A DNA stretch of 64,000 bases from Beverwykella pulmonaria (taxonomy: Eukaryota; Ascomycota; Dothideomycetes; Pleosporales; Melanommataceae), in assembly GCA_001599595.1 (NCBI GenBank), contig BCHH01000001.1, positions 3,749,068-3,813,067 of the forward strand, in the 5' to 3' direction. The notes under the pieces were generated by a model. It worked only from the letters and a program-made list of their open reading frames with translations, had not been told where the DNA came from and searched no databases. The position numbers and the translations under genes were made by a program. How positions within the stretch are numbered: position 1 is the stretch's first letter; each line of letters starts with the position of its first letter. Positions 35,052 through 46,431 of the stretch are shown piece after piece.

Positions 35052-37425
35052 TCAGTAGCCATCCTCATCGGTCCATCCAGCTTCGCTGCCATCGACCACC
35101 CGTACCATTCGCCCATCAGTTTCCGTCATAAGGTCGCCGTCGACGCCCCGTATGCTTCTGATCTTCTTGCCCTGCACCCCACGTGGTGAACCATGTCCAC
35201 CCTCGGGAGTGAAGCGCTTGTTGCGTGCGGCTGCTTGACGGTACTTGTAGAAGTCCACGTCCTGCTCTGGCTCTTCTGAACGCTCGCTGAACGTCTCCCA
35301 GTTCTCCGATCCAGATTGCATTGTAGAACCAGTTGCTGTCGACGATGTCTGCGAAATTTGTCTGCTGCCCGGGGCTGGAGGCGCGTATTGTGGTGGGTAT
35401 CCGACTCGCATACTGTGCGACATGTAATTGCGGTCGTCATAAGGATCCTCCGGTGGCACGTGCCGAACAATACTCTCACTGCGCTCTCCCCGACTAAATT
35501 CGAAGTGATTTGCAGGTGTCGCAGCCGGCTCGGGCGGAATGAACAAATCCTTCATGCGTGGCGGTGGAGCCCGTGGAGGTCCCATATTGCGGACTGTAGA
35601 CTCATCCCTTTCGGGTGGCGGCCGGCGCTCAGGTGAGTTGTTTCCGTGCGGCATATTCTTCAGCGGGCTTCGAGATGGGATCTTGGACGGGCTCTTTGCA
35701 CCAGAGGCTGCAGACATTGAACTGGCGAGGGGGTTGCGGGATACACTAGCCCCAAAATTCGACACCGGCGTCTTTGCTCGACTTGGAGGCGGTCCACGAA
35801 CGGTACCTGGGCGACTAGGTGGAGCAGATTTCGGAGCCTGTTTGGCAGGCATCGGCGCAGCCGAGGGCGTCTTCGATCGCGGTGGTGGTGCCTTGGATTC
35901 AGATGCATACAGTTCGTCCAGGTACCGCTCGCCTAGGACAAGGAACGGCCGGCCATACTCATCTTCCCACTGCTCCAGTGTCTTCTTCAGCTCGGCCTCA
36001 ATCTTGGGCAGCTCCTTCGCGATACGTTTCCGCATCTTCTCTTCTCGCAGTAGCTTTCCTGGATCACGTCGTTCTCCCTTATTGCCACGCAACATCAGGC
36101 GAGATGCATCCTGGCTTGATGCTTGGAGATCGTCGCGCTCCTTCACAAGCTCTCGGTGTCGGTCGATTTTCTGAAGAGTGGGTAGTCGTTGGATCTTGAG
36201 TGCTTCTAAGCGAGCGATTTCAGCTTCGTGGGCTGAAAGTAGAGCATCACTGCATACATCTATATATTTGTTAGCTTGCCTCCAAAAGGTCCAAGTTGTA
36301 CAACGAACCTGAGAATGCCGGGGTGAAGTCGAGCATCTCCTCTTCGGAGAAGTACAGGGCATCCCAGAGCTCTTGCAGTTTTACCCGCGCTTCCTCGACG
36401 AACAGGTGAAGGTTCTGACGCTTCAATTCGTTTAGTCGAGCCAGCTCATCCTCATACTCGTTGATAGCCCGGAGTCCGCAGCCGCGATTACTTGCTAAGA
36501 ACTGCTTGCGTTCGTGCATCTCGATACCGAGACGCTCCCACAAATCTTCGATGGTTGATCGAAGCTGGTTCAACCGACGCTCTCGGCTACGCTTCTCATC
36601 GACCAACCGGTCCCTCGTTGCCTTTATGTTCGCCAAGTCATCCTTATGTAGACCCAGCTGCTCCGGCGCGTCGCGATGGTGCTGGATGATGGCACTGTCT
36701 GTCTGGGCCTGCGGGGTACCGAGCTCGGCCCAAAGCTGTATGATCTCCTGGCACATAACCCGGACGGTGTTGACCCGTCGTGTGTACTCCTCGTAGACGC
36801 GCGTAAACTCGTTGTCAAGAGACGCGACATAGGAAGGGGAGATGTCAAAGGATGGGGAGATGGTGGCATTCTGCGAGGTAGGAGGGAGCTTAATCTGGAC
36901 AAAGGAGCTCTCAAGATGAGAAGCATAGGATTCAAGAGCTTCGGCGAGTTCTGTGGGCTGTTAGTATTCTCTCGATGCGCGTTAATGGGATGTACTCACT
37001 TCGCACTTGCTCGAAGCGCTCGCGATGGAGCTTGCTGACAGCGTTGTACTTCTCCTTGAGGCTTTGCAGACAGCGAATCAACGGGTAAGTGACCTTGAAG
37101 TTGTCGTCTGATTCATAATTGGGGTTCGGCTTGTTGTCGTCAAGGGAGGCTTCCATCTGCTTGATGGTCTTCATCAGGCGATGCGCCTCTTCGGTGATTT
37201 CATGTTTCTCGCTGCGGGTATTGTTAGCAACAGCGGTACAAACATGGCAGAGCCTACGCACTTTGTAACTTGGCGCAGCTGGTTGTGCAGCGTCTCGGAC
37301 AGGGCGGAGAAGAGCTCTGCCTCGCGCTGGTCGCGCTCATGGCTGGGTACGCCGATCTCATCGAAAAGACCGTGGAGCTGGCCGATGATGGTGGTGACTT
37401 GCTGGGCCAGATAGCTCGTGTCCAT
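35052..37425 (-). CDS. ase1: Microtubule-bundling protein Ase1/PRC1/MAP65
   Basis: Four to five exons on the minus strand from MDTSYLAQQVTTIIGQLHGLFDEIG (37425). The protein is mostly coiled coil: LKEKYNAVSKLHRERFEQV, LGLHKDDLANIKATRDRLV, the spectrin-like block LWERLGIEMHERKQFL, INEYEDELARLNELKRQNLH, LQELWDALYFSEEEMLDF (the conserved MAP65 core), then KIDRHRELVKERDDLQAS and EKMRKRIAKELPKIEAELKK. The tail is long, Pro/Ser/Arg-rich (many SPxK/R-type and S-P sites) and ends DEDGY. Ase1 crosslinks antiparallel microtubules in the spindle midzone and recruits kinesin-4/5 and other partners. The tail is the expected site of Cdk phosphoregulation and of plus-strand overlap by false ORFs. Introns follow RQVT, RFEQVR and DFTPAFS. 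Confidence 0.9.
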
Positions 37426-37962
37426 GACTGCTGCAGAACCCGCCAGCGGCTTCGATGTTCAACCGTTCATGCACCGCTGCGGATGGGCTAAGCGAGGAAT
37501 GCAGGCTGCAGCTTGGGCGCGATGGTGGATTTGATATTGCTTGTACACTGTGTCGGTGTCTGTACTAGGAGAAGCTTTGCGCGTGGTATGCTGCGGGAGA
37601 AGAGGAGCAAAAGCGAGAGAACACGCCGGGTGTGGTGGGAGGAACAGAGATGGAGGTGGTGGGGATGCGACGTTGAAGATGCGGGCCAAGATGGAGGTCG
37701 CTCACGCGTTTATTTTCGGCGCCGTTGGCCTAGCAACCGATCGCCCGCACCACCAAAGCCGGTCCGTTCTCGTTCGCGCCCAGTCGTCCCACCTCCGCTA
37801 TCTCACACAACACACTCAAAGCGAAACAGCGGCGCGGCTCACAGAAGCAAGTCAGGCGCCAAGTCAAAAAGGATCAATACATACCCAGGAAGCCCTTGTT
37901 TGTCCTGCTGTCAACACCATTCACCTATTGCAACAAACAGACCCAATTCCTACAGCCAACCC
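37426..37962. other. Shared short intergenic region
   Basis: About 540 bases between the Ase1 start and the convergent 3' end of the esterase gene. Plus-strand ORFs (37513-38119) overlap the esterase and are not supported. The Ase1 promoter lies next to 37426. Confidence 0.35.
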
Positions 37963-39064
37963 TCACTTCAACCCCATCTCACCCAGCGTCCACCTCGAGA
38001 ACCAGTCTAGAATGACGGTCGTAGCGTTCCACGTCGTTGGCCCAAGCCTGAGTGTCTCAAATGGCTCTCCCTGCTCTGCCGTGGAAGGCCATCCGTGTCC
38101 AAAGCGATTGATCCGGTAATGTACAACCACATCCTCCCAGCCGTCGCAACTCCAAGTGAACTTTGTCACATTCCTACCATCCAAGATTTCAATCTCTGGC
38201 GTTGCGTCTGCGCACCCATCCTTCTCAACCCAGGAATCGACCAACTGCGACAGTGGAATCGTGTTGGGCGCCGGAGTGTTGTCGCCGTTGTACGCAATCA
38301 CGGTGTCGTTGAGCCCGTGCATTTCCATAAACGGCACTTTTCTCCCCGCTTCGAGCTGCGGATTGCATCCTGCGCCAAACAGAGGTTCGGTCAACGACGT
38401 ATCGGTGTAAAACGCAGCAGCCACTCCAGCAAATGCGGCAACCCGGCGATTGAGAACAGGAGAGCATGCAAGGAGTCCTGTCAAGCCACCGCCATTTGAA
38501 AGACCTGCGACGTAGATGCGACTCTCGTCTATGCAGAAGGAAGATGTCAGCGCGTCCAGGAGCTCATTGGCGAAGATGCGGTCGTCTATGACTGATGATG
38601 GGGGAGCTTCTGGGTCTCCGAGCCACTGTTGCTGTGATGCGTCAGTATCTGGTAGATGTCTTGTGAATGCTTGAGTCCAAAAGACTTACACCTGGAGACT
38701 TGAAGTTTAGCCCTTCAGGATAAGCGATGATGGCATCCTGGTTGAAGTATGGCGTGGAGAGCCCCGAGATGGACTCCATCGACCATGTTGGCTGCGTCTG
38801 GCCATGGAAAGCGAGAATCAAGGGCGCTGGCTTGTTGTTCGTGGCACAAAAACCCTCAGGTAAGTATGCTAAGGCTCGACGAGTGACATTCGCACCAATT
38901 TGCGACTGTGATTGAATTGTGAAGTTTTGGGATGGACCTCCTGGGAAGAGACCTTCTGGTAGAGCTTTACCGCATCCTATGCTTCCTACATATGAGGAAT
39001 AGGTTTGGAGAAATAGTTGGAAGATGGCTGAAGTCGCGAACAGGAGGCGTGGTACGGTATGCAT
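37963..39064 (-). CDS. Secreted CE1-type esterase, feruloyl-esterase C/PHB-depolymerase-like
   Basis: The ATG at 39064 (MHTVPRLLFATSAIFQLF) begins a signal peptide. One intron of about 60 bp (donor after KSPG near 38690) joins QQWLGDPEAPPSSVID to the rest. The alpha/beta-hydrolase has PLILAFHGQTQPTW (oxyanion strand), YVAGLSNGGGLTGLLAC with catalytic Ser in GLSNG, PFMEMHGLNDTVIAYNGDN (around the catalytic Asp), and INRFGHGWPS supplying His. The order and the GHxWP end match fungal FaeC-type feruloyl esterases and CE1 relatives that release ferulate from arabinoxylan. Length (about 300-350 residues) fits. A catalytic substrate cannot be told from this alone; acetylxylan or cutin-type esters are alternatives. 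Several N-glycosylation sequons suit secretion. Confidence 0.85.
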
Positions 39065-39997
39065 TTTACCTTCTTGGAATCTCACCTCCTCGAGAGTAAA
39101 CTTTCAGCGTCTTAGAGGGTATTAAAGGCTTTTGGCTTTGGAGATTGATGTCATGCAACGTGATCTCGCAAGCTATTCCCTGTTGATGCACAGGAGTGTA
39201 ACCCTCGTATTTCGTATTCTTACGGAAACAAATCGGACAAAAATGCTTCCACAAGCTGCACGCAGGGGCTATTTAGAAGAGCCCGCGTTGGATGGCCATG
39301 GTAGATAGCTACATATATTGCAGTCGGCCGAGGACACAGCGAAATGAAGCCGAGCAACGATGCGCTCCTATTCCTGTTCTACGCTCGGCATTATTTCGCT
39401 GTGTAAATTAGCTGGACAGAAGAACCTCAGATGTATATATGTGTGCGTAATACAAGACACGGGATGTAATTACTGACTTTGCGGGTTTGAAAGTGTCGCG
39501 GGTCGTTTGGTACAGTACAAGGTTTACACTGTGCACGAAGTCGGCAGGAATAGGATGCTGGCAAACATCTCCGGTACCGCCCTTTCTCGTCAACACTATT
39601 ATGACGGCACCATCTCTTACTCGTAAATTAGCTTCTGTGGAGCATGCGGAATGAGAAGGAACTTGCTAAACCTACGCAACAACTTATTATCTCTCATGGG
39701 ACATGCTCCTTCTCTGGCATGGCCCACTCTGGCAAACTCGAAAGAAGCAGCGCAGGGCCAGAGAAACGGCAGAAGCGGAAGATATAAACCTATGGACTCG
39801 AAGAAAGAAGCAAAGTTAAAGCGTATCTATAGTAAGAGTGGGATGATCTGTGAAGGGTGTATAATGTCTATTGTTAAGTAAGATCTATCGAGCCTGGTCA
39901 ACAACCTTGAACCAGTTCTTCTTTATATGACCCCCTAGTCTCTAACCAATTTATAAAAGTCTAAGGCTCCCGAACCTCACCACACACTCTCTCACGT
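39065..39997. other. Intergenic, no gene supported
   Basis: About 0.93 kb between the promoter of the esterase gene and the 3' end of the DUF1308 gene. A plus-strand ORF at 39651-39881 (76 residues, Lys-rich) has no domain. AT-rich sequence and nothing else recognised. Confidence 0.3.
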
Positions 39998-41572
39998 TCA
40001 TCTTCGCCGTCCTTGTTTAGCAATTAGACTCCTACTCTCGCCACAAAGCCAGATATGCGGACCAGTCTCTCCGTCTGCCAACATGTTTTGATTAATAATA
40101 TGATCAATCTGCCGTGCCCTGGCGCGATTGGAGCTCAATGTTGTCAAGCCTTCTGCCCAGCCGTAGAAGAATATGGATGCGTTCAGGGGAGACAGTTCCT
40201 CGGCAATTTTGGAGGCGACAGCAGGGAGTTTTCCTGCAGAGATGCGGTTAGCATGTCGTCGGATGCAAACTTAGGGCAAGATCGAATAAGAGCACGTACT
40301 GATTGTTTGCTCCAGATTACCGGGAACCACTTGTATTGGAAGTCTGAAACCTTCCGGGATAGTGTGATCGGACATGGCTGCCCAGCGTTGTATTAAGTCC
40401 TGAGGTCTGCTACCCTCGCGGTCTCGCTGAGCTAGGAGCAAGTTCGCCCGCTCTCTCTCCGTATCAGTGGCTAGCGTATCCACAATTTGCATCATTTGGT
40501 CAGCAGCCTCTTGGGTACACACCATGGGATGTGACCCTATTGTGGGATAAAGATGTGTTGCGAGCAGCTTCTCATTTTGTTCCTCTTTGATCTGGGCGCG
40601 CACCTCGCCGGGATACCAGTCCAGTATTGGGCATTGTGTGTGAGAGATGTCTGAGATGAGAGCGAGGAGAATAGTGCAGTCGATATTGATGGTATTGGAG
40701 AGCGTCCGGGAGCGGTCGACAAGCAGGTCTGGTAGAGCAGCTTCAAGGGAAGGCGGGTCTGGGATCTCGTTCGCACACTGTACAACTGCGCCGGTGTCTC
40801 GAATCTTCTGGATAACTGCATCGACTTCCTTTGTTTTGCCAGCCTCGATGCGCGTTAGTATAAAGTGAACTCTGGGTGGTCGGCCTCGTATGGGATTCGC
40901 ACGCGCAGCTCTGGCCAGTTCCCGGGCGTTCTTCACAATGTCAACTTGGTCTTCATCATCTTCATCCTCCCAGTTTGTAGCTGGAATGTCTGGCATATCC
41001 TCATCCTCATCATCGGAACCATTTTGCCATCCCAATTTTGCAAGATCAAAAAGCAACCGTTTCTCAGAGGTGGTCGAAACGCGAACCCATTCCATCCCAT
41101 CCGCAGCGACGATATCGACCAAAGCCGCGCTCTTTCCTTTTTTCTGGCTTCCTTTAGCCAGACTCAACCCCTGAGACCTGCCGCCCTCCTTTTGCCGATT
41201 CCAAAAGAAGTATTTGCGGAAACTGAGCAGTCCAGACGATCGTTTTGCCGCATCCCACAGTGCCTCGTAGTAGAGCAGATTTGATGAAACGATATAGTGC
41301 CGTGCCTTCTCCTCAGACATTTTCGTACCAACAAGCTTATTGAGAAAGGCGAGTTCGTTTCTGAAATCATTCCTGAGACTCCGATACTCAACCGGATTTT
41401 GAATCTTGGCGAGCTTCTGGTTGGCATTGACGGCGGATACGAAGGTTTCGACCTCGTCATTGAGTCTTTGGCAGCGATCGATGAGGTCCTGGATGGTGGC
41501 TTGCAGGCCAGCTGATCGAGCTTCTGAGTCTATAGTTATTCCATCCATTCTTGAAGCGAGTGAGTCGGCCAT
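39998..41572 (-). CDS. DUF1308 (C7orf25/UPF0415-like) protein
   Basis: Two exons (41572-40300 and 40233-39998; 66-bp intron) give 502 residues from MADSLASRMDGITI. The N-terminal helical region (QDLIDRCQRLNDEVETFV; YRSLRNDFRNELAFLNKLV) precedes the DUF1308 domain with VHFILTRIEAGKTKEVDAV, TINIDCTILLALISDIS, PILDWYPGEVRAQIKEE and, in exon 2, SPLNASIFFYGWAEGLTTL. The C-terminal tail is RQIDHII-like and basic. Relatives occur from fungi to human (C7orf25) with no settled biochemical role; a PIN-like fold has been discussed but I cannot confirm it from here. An acidic stretch (SDDEDEDMPDIP) splits the protein. A dead Tc1/mariner copy sits about 270 bp upstream, in the probable promoter. Confidence 0.85.
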
Positions 41573-41838
41573 TGTTTGGGTTTTTTGAGGGTCTGTAAAT
41601 CGTCGTGTTATGAACAGACGAGTAGGACTAATAAATTCCAAGCTATATAGTCTATGCGGCACGTAGGAGTGACAATACGCTACAAGACACACCCATGAAC
41701 GGGCTGCTAGCGCGTTCGGTGGCAAGAGGTCTGTGCAGAGAAGGCTCTGGAATAAAATACCATACTTTATAAGCGGTTTGCTAGCAACGTGTTGTACCAA
41801 ATTCCGCACAAGTCCAACCACAACACCACATCACCACA

Positions 41839-42940
41839 ATGCCTAAAGCACCTAATTGTCGGCTTACGTACAAAGAGCGCGTACAAAGAGCGCGTTCAAA
41901 TATGGGCCCTCAAAGATGATGGCCTACGACAGCAGGAGATTGCAGATAAACTAGGGATACCTCAGAGAACTGTTTCTAATTGCCTGAATACTCCACAGAC
42001 GCCGTCCAAACCTCGAGGTCGCCCTTCAATAATTACAACACCTCTTTAAATCTTACTTGTACGCCATGCCACTCAAAACGCTGAGCACAGGCGTGAAACC
42101 CGCGAAACTATTGCTCACGAGCTTGGTATTGAAGCCCGCCGCCGTACACTCGTTAAAGCCTTTGAGAAAGAGTTATATCACCGCCATAAAGTTACAGAGA
42201 AGCCCTTCTTAACGCCAGAGCGCATGCACAATTGCCTAATGTGGGCGTGGGAGCATGTTGACTGCAGCGACGAGCAGTGGGATAACTGTAGCTGGGGAGA
42301 TGAGATGACTATGTATCTAAGCCATGGCGAGGTATACGTTACAAGGCTGGCTGAAGAGAAGTACCTGCCTAAGTACTGTGTCCCTAAGTTTAAGTAGTTC
42401 TCATGTGGCATGGTGTGGGCCATGGTATCTAGTATTTGGAAGGGCCCTCTTATCCTTTTTGAGAAGGAGCGGCTTACTGCCAAAGGGACAATCGACTCAG
42501 ACGTTTATATACGCTGGATCCTGCCATATATACAGGCTTTTCAGAACGGGTATAGGCAGCTAGAAGGCAAGGAACTCATCTACATGGAGGACAATGCCTC
42601 TATCCACACATCAAAGGCGACTACCTCAGCTATCCAGGCCCTGGGCATCAATTGGGTCTGGTGGCCATTGAACTCACCTGACTTGAACCCTATTGAAAAC
42701 GTGTGGAGATATACAGAGGCCGAATTGAGGCAATATATGATGGAGGAGTGGGAGAGAATTGACGTTGATGATTACACAAAGTATATCAGGTCCATGAGAG
42801 AGCGGTGCTGGGCAGTAATAATGGTGGGTGGCGGACATACGAAGGTACATAAAAATAAGCATAGGTCAAACACGGGCGCACGTCCCTCAGAACCACGCTC
42901 GCAGCCCGTTCATGGGTGTGTCTTGTATAAGTGTTTCTGA
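41839..42940 (+). pseudogene. Dead Tc1/mariner transposase (DD34E)
   Basis: The frame from MPKAPNCRLTYKERV contains an N-terminal helix-turn-helix (QEIADKLGIPQRTVSNCL) and an AT-hook-like PKPRGRPS. The catalytic DDE core has WGDEM as candidate first Asp, MEDNASIHTS as second Asp, and SPDLNPIENVW with Glu, 34 residues after the second Asp. It is inactive three ways: a 13-bp tandem duplication at 41868-41893 shifts the frame; a TAA near 42047 fits CAA-to-TAA; a TAG at 42395-42397 fits CAG-to-TAG. No clear terminal inverted repeats were found in the flanks. The ends of the element are uncertain, and the coordinates give the transposase only. Confidence 0.85.
41868..41893. repeat. 13-bp tandem duplication in the transposase
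   Basis: Two perfect 13-base units (gtacaaagagcgc) lie in tandem inside the transposase start and cause a frameshift. Confidence 0.95.
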
Positions 42941-43224
42941 GTCCACCGTTCGGAAAGTTCGAGGTGCTTCTACTTCTGCCTGGAAAGGTTCGCAGATCTT
43001 TTCTTGTGTGCAAGAGCACTTCTTTTACGCCACGATCCCCAGGTTATACTGCGAGAATCAACGTTCAAGAATGTTGCTGTCGCAGGTGGTAGGAAAAGGA
43101 AGGACTTACTCGGTCCAACGTAATTCCGTGCGACCCCGCCAAAAGCTGCCGCCCGAGCACCCCACACCCCAGCCTCAACTCACGATCCAATTCCTCCAAA
43201 CCTCGCTCCTAACCTGTATACACC

Positions 43225-43826
43225 ATGCCATACTTCAAAACAAATACAGAATGGTACGAGCAATCGTTGCTTCTCCTCAAAGCGCGCCCAACTACCGTAC
43301 GTCGCCCTTGCACTCCACCTTTGTCCGTTCTAATTTGTCGCAGACCCGCATAACCTCCAAATACAGCGTCCTCAAGCCGACCCCCTCCAAAGTCCTCAAG
43401 CGCCAGAAATACGCCACCAAAGCCGCCGCGAAGTCCGCATCCTCCTCCGCTAGCTCACCGCCCCCGCAATCGCAAAACGTCGAAGAACCGACTGCGACAC
43501 TCACCCTCAAGACTTACGATCCGGTGTCGGGGACATGTTTGCAGTATGAGACGACCAAGGCGGCAGAGGTGGGTAGACTGATAGGATCGCTGGGGAGGTT
43601 GGGTAGACATATGGCGGCGCTGCCAGAAGTTGCTGAGGGTAGGTTGTGGAATGCTAGGTGCAGCGAATTGGGATAACGCTGACTCGTGCCAGATTTGAGC
43701 GCGCATGCGGAGAATGCTGGAGCCTCAACACCGGCGGTAGAAAATGATGTTAAGATTGGAGCGCCTGTGGCCGAGCAGAAATCGGGCGGTGGAGGCGGAA
43801 AGAAGAAGAAGAAGGGGAAAAAATGA
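43225..43826 (+). CDS. srp21: Signal recognition particle SRP9/SRP21 subunit
   Basis: Three exons (43225-43296, 43344-43638, 43693-43826) give 166 residues. The protein starts MPYFKTNTEWYEQSLLLLKA, the conserved SRP9 helix. It continues TRITSKYSVLKPTPSKVLKR, then a Ser/Pro-rich insert, the core TLTLKTYDPVSGTCLQYETT with AAEVGRLIGSLGRLGRHMA, and a Gly-rich then Lys-rich tail (GGGGGKKKKKGKK). SRP9/21 binds the Alu domain of SRP RNA with SRP14 and mediates elongation arrest. The basic tail is typical of fungal SRP21. The start is the ATG matching family N-termini rather than the longer upstream frame. Donor and acceptor sites are GT-AG. Confidence 0.9.
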
Positions 43827-46431
43827 AGTCTTGCTCAACAACTAGCGACATATGAGTATGAGCGGGAGATTAGGAAGAAGCAGCATGACCCGATCTTTGA
43901 AGACTCAAAGAAGAAGAAGAAGATACCAGGGACCTATTAGGTACCCTGGAATGAATTTGCGTGCTGCCACTCAACCTTAGAGCGCACCAAGGGCACAGCC
44001 ATGGTGTTGACGAGCATCACGGATTACAAAGGCATGTGATGGCGTAGCAAATTGTTTACAATAGCGTAGATTCCCCAATGTAAATCATGACTGATTATGC
44101 TAGAGATATGTCCCAACCATGTTAGCAGATGGTTCCGCGTAGCCTCACATCTCTCAAAGAACCAATCCATCTCCGTAGACCTCCTCCTCGTCCTCTAAGA
44201 AGTCCCGCTCCCTGGCGTCCTACTCCTCCATATCTTGATCCATGTCCTCTACCACTGCTTTCTTATCGACAACTTCCCTTCTGTCCTCCACCTAGGTACG
44301 AATTTTCGCCTCCTTTGCCCGTCGAAGGAAATTCATGAATTGCACATTGGAGTCGTCCGCGGAGGGCTTCGACTTGTCATTGGGCGAGGCCTGGGCGCAA
44401 TCACCTGCGAGCTTGTAGTTTGTCATCTTCTTGCGCAGGCTGAAGACCTAGGAGATCTTAGTGGAAATGGTGTCCATGTTAGCTCCAGTGGTTGTATCTA
44501 TGGTTGAGTGCTCGGTTACTCAGTTAGGTGGTACTTGAGGGAAGTTAGTGAGGAGGAAGTGATTAGAAGAGCCCGTTCGCTGCAACCATATCCCTAATGC
44601 GACTAAACAAGCTCTGGAGAGGCTGGGAGAGTGAATTCGCTAAGTCGTTTGTAGCTTTCCGTTGGCCTATGTTGTGCGGCGCGTGCGAGCGAGCGAACAT
44701 TCATTACAATAAGAGGCGACGAAGCAAAGTGAAGTTGAAGGAAATTTACCTCTGAAGGGCAACTGGAGACTGGCACGAGGAGGAGAAAGTTAAGGTGAGT
44801 CGCATGGTCTGTGTGAAGGGAGTCGTGTCTTGGGGGTTATGGCTAGAGGGCGCCGCGTGGTGGTATTGGGGCAATATGGGTTTCTTTCCTTCTGTGTCAG
44901 GACTAAAAGGTATGTATGCGCTACTCTATGTCAAAGTCAGATCAAGCGTATGAGGTGCATAGACATGGGTTATCCTCCCCTTTACGGCACGTTCCCGTCA
45001 TAGAACTATGCGAGGCTGCGGCGTAGCGCGAAGCGCGGCTTATTCGTACACCAACGTCATCTGACCGGAGCTCAATTCTTATCTCAACTCATTGACCCTC
45101 TTCATCTCACCTTACTGTTGCACCACCTCTCCCCTTCCAGGTCGACGCAGCATAGTCATATGCCGTCCCCTCCGAGCCAACGATGTCAAAAGTGCGGCAG
45201 TCATCCGACCAAACTAAAATTCCTTTGGAACCAGTAAAACCAGGCTATGGATCTGCTGCACGAGACTAGAAGGATGTCGTTGCTTCAGTGATCCTTTTTC
45301 TCGTCATATCTCGCCCTTTCATTTCGTATTCACCGGTATGGTCGCCTCGCGGGTAGGAGTCTGACCTGTTTTCTATTCGCATCTCTCACGAATAGTCAAA
45401 AAGAATTGTAAGAGTTGGGGTCTCGACAATGGATCTACGGTTTCATTGGATTAGGGATGGGCTGTCGATCCGGCTGCCATGAGTACAAGAGGAAGACTTT
45501 GAGCACTCCGGAGGTCGTTACTTGCATTCATTGACTACTTTACAAAATTTCGGCAGCCCCGTTCCGAAATGAATAGGTACAATTGCGGGAGAGCGCGTAG
45601 GGCAGGTAAGTTGCTTATAAGCCCGCCAGGCTTGTCTAGACTTACCATATCAAGGTTGTATCGATATTTCACGTCATTGCCTGCATGGGGGGTAAACAAG
45701 ACCACGTCAGCCCATGCGGGGATTGCTGATCTGGACGTATGACTCTCAAGGACGTTTATGCCATTTCGGCGACAGAGCAGATCATCCCGTTTTTCGTCAT
45801 TTGACACTTGTGGTGAATGATAGAAGGGCGTTTGCGCTAGATTTCAAAGTATTCGCGCTAGACTTCATAGCGTTCGCATGGCGTCTGACTATTCTCAGTC
45901 CGTCCGATTTTGCCGAGTATGCTGCTCATTCAATGGTGCGACTGGCATGTTCGACACCACACCACAACTGATGCTATCCGCGATCAGAGAGCAGCCAACA
46001 GGTCCTGCCGGATACCTCTCATCTGGGCCAATATCTTCTCCAGCACAAAGATCTTCTGACCCTCACCAGAGTTGCCCCAGTGGCAAATCATTCTCGCCTT
46101 TCTCGTCGCACCAAGCGGGCGGTAGCTGGGCGTCAGTGCAAGCCTCCCTATCACCTCGGAGTTTTGGAGCACAAACGTGCTCTAGTCGGCGGATATGTGC
46201 CAATCATAAAGTGTCTTGCTATGCAACGAGTAAAAGCAATTTGCCGCCTGCATATCCGCGCAGGCATACGAAGTCGTCTTGCCTTATCCAGTTAGTTAGT
46301 AGCGGGCGGACCACGACTGCCGGAGGGCCTGAGCAAACAACCTCCCCTCTCTTTCACATTTACCTGTGCAATTTAACTCCAATTTCTCGACAGCCAGCCC
46401 ACACATTCAAGAGTAGCAAAGACCAGCAACG
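43827..46431. other. Gene-poor 2.6 kb with a decayed gene fragment
   Basis: Most of this stretch shows no coherent gene. A minus-strand relic at about 44511-44125 is listed separately. Small ORFs at 45535-45807 and 45878-46295 have no domain. The last 150 bases form the probable P450 promoter. Confidence 0.35.
44125..44511 (-). pseudogene. Unidentified gene fragment with three in-frame stops
   Basis: On the minus strand one frame reads MDTISTKIS, then FSLRKKMTNYKLAGDCAQA, SKPSADDSNVQFMNFLRRA, VEDRREVVDKKAVVEDMDQD, and a Glu-rich tail. It is interrupted by TAG at about 44451, 44293 and 44222. All three fit CAG-to-TAG at a Gln codon. The composition (charged, helical) and the regular stops suggest a real gene killed by transitions. 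The family is not recognised. No intact copy is in the window. Confidence 0.5.

Noticed and set aside
37513..38119. Plus-strand ORFs of 165 and 192 codons opposite the esterase gene
   Set aside because: They overlap the well-supported esterase coding frame, have no domains and read through promoter-like sequence.
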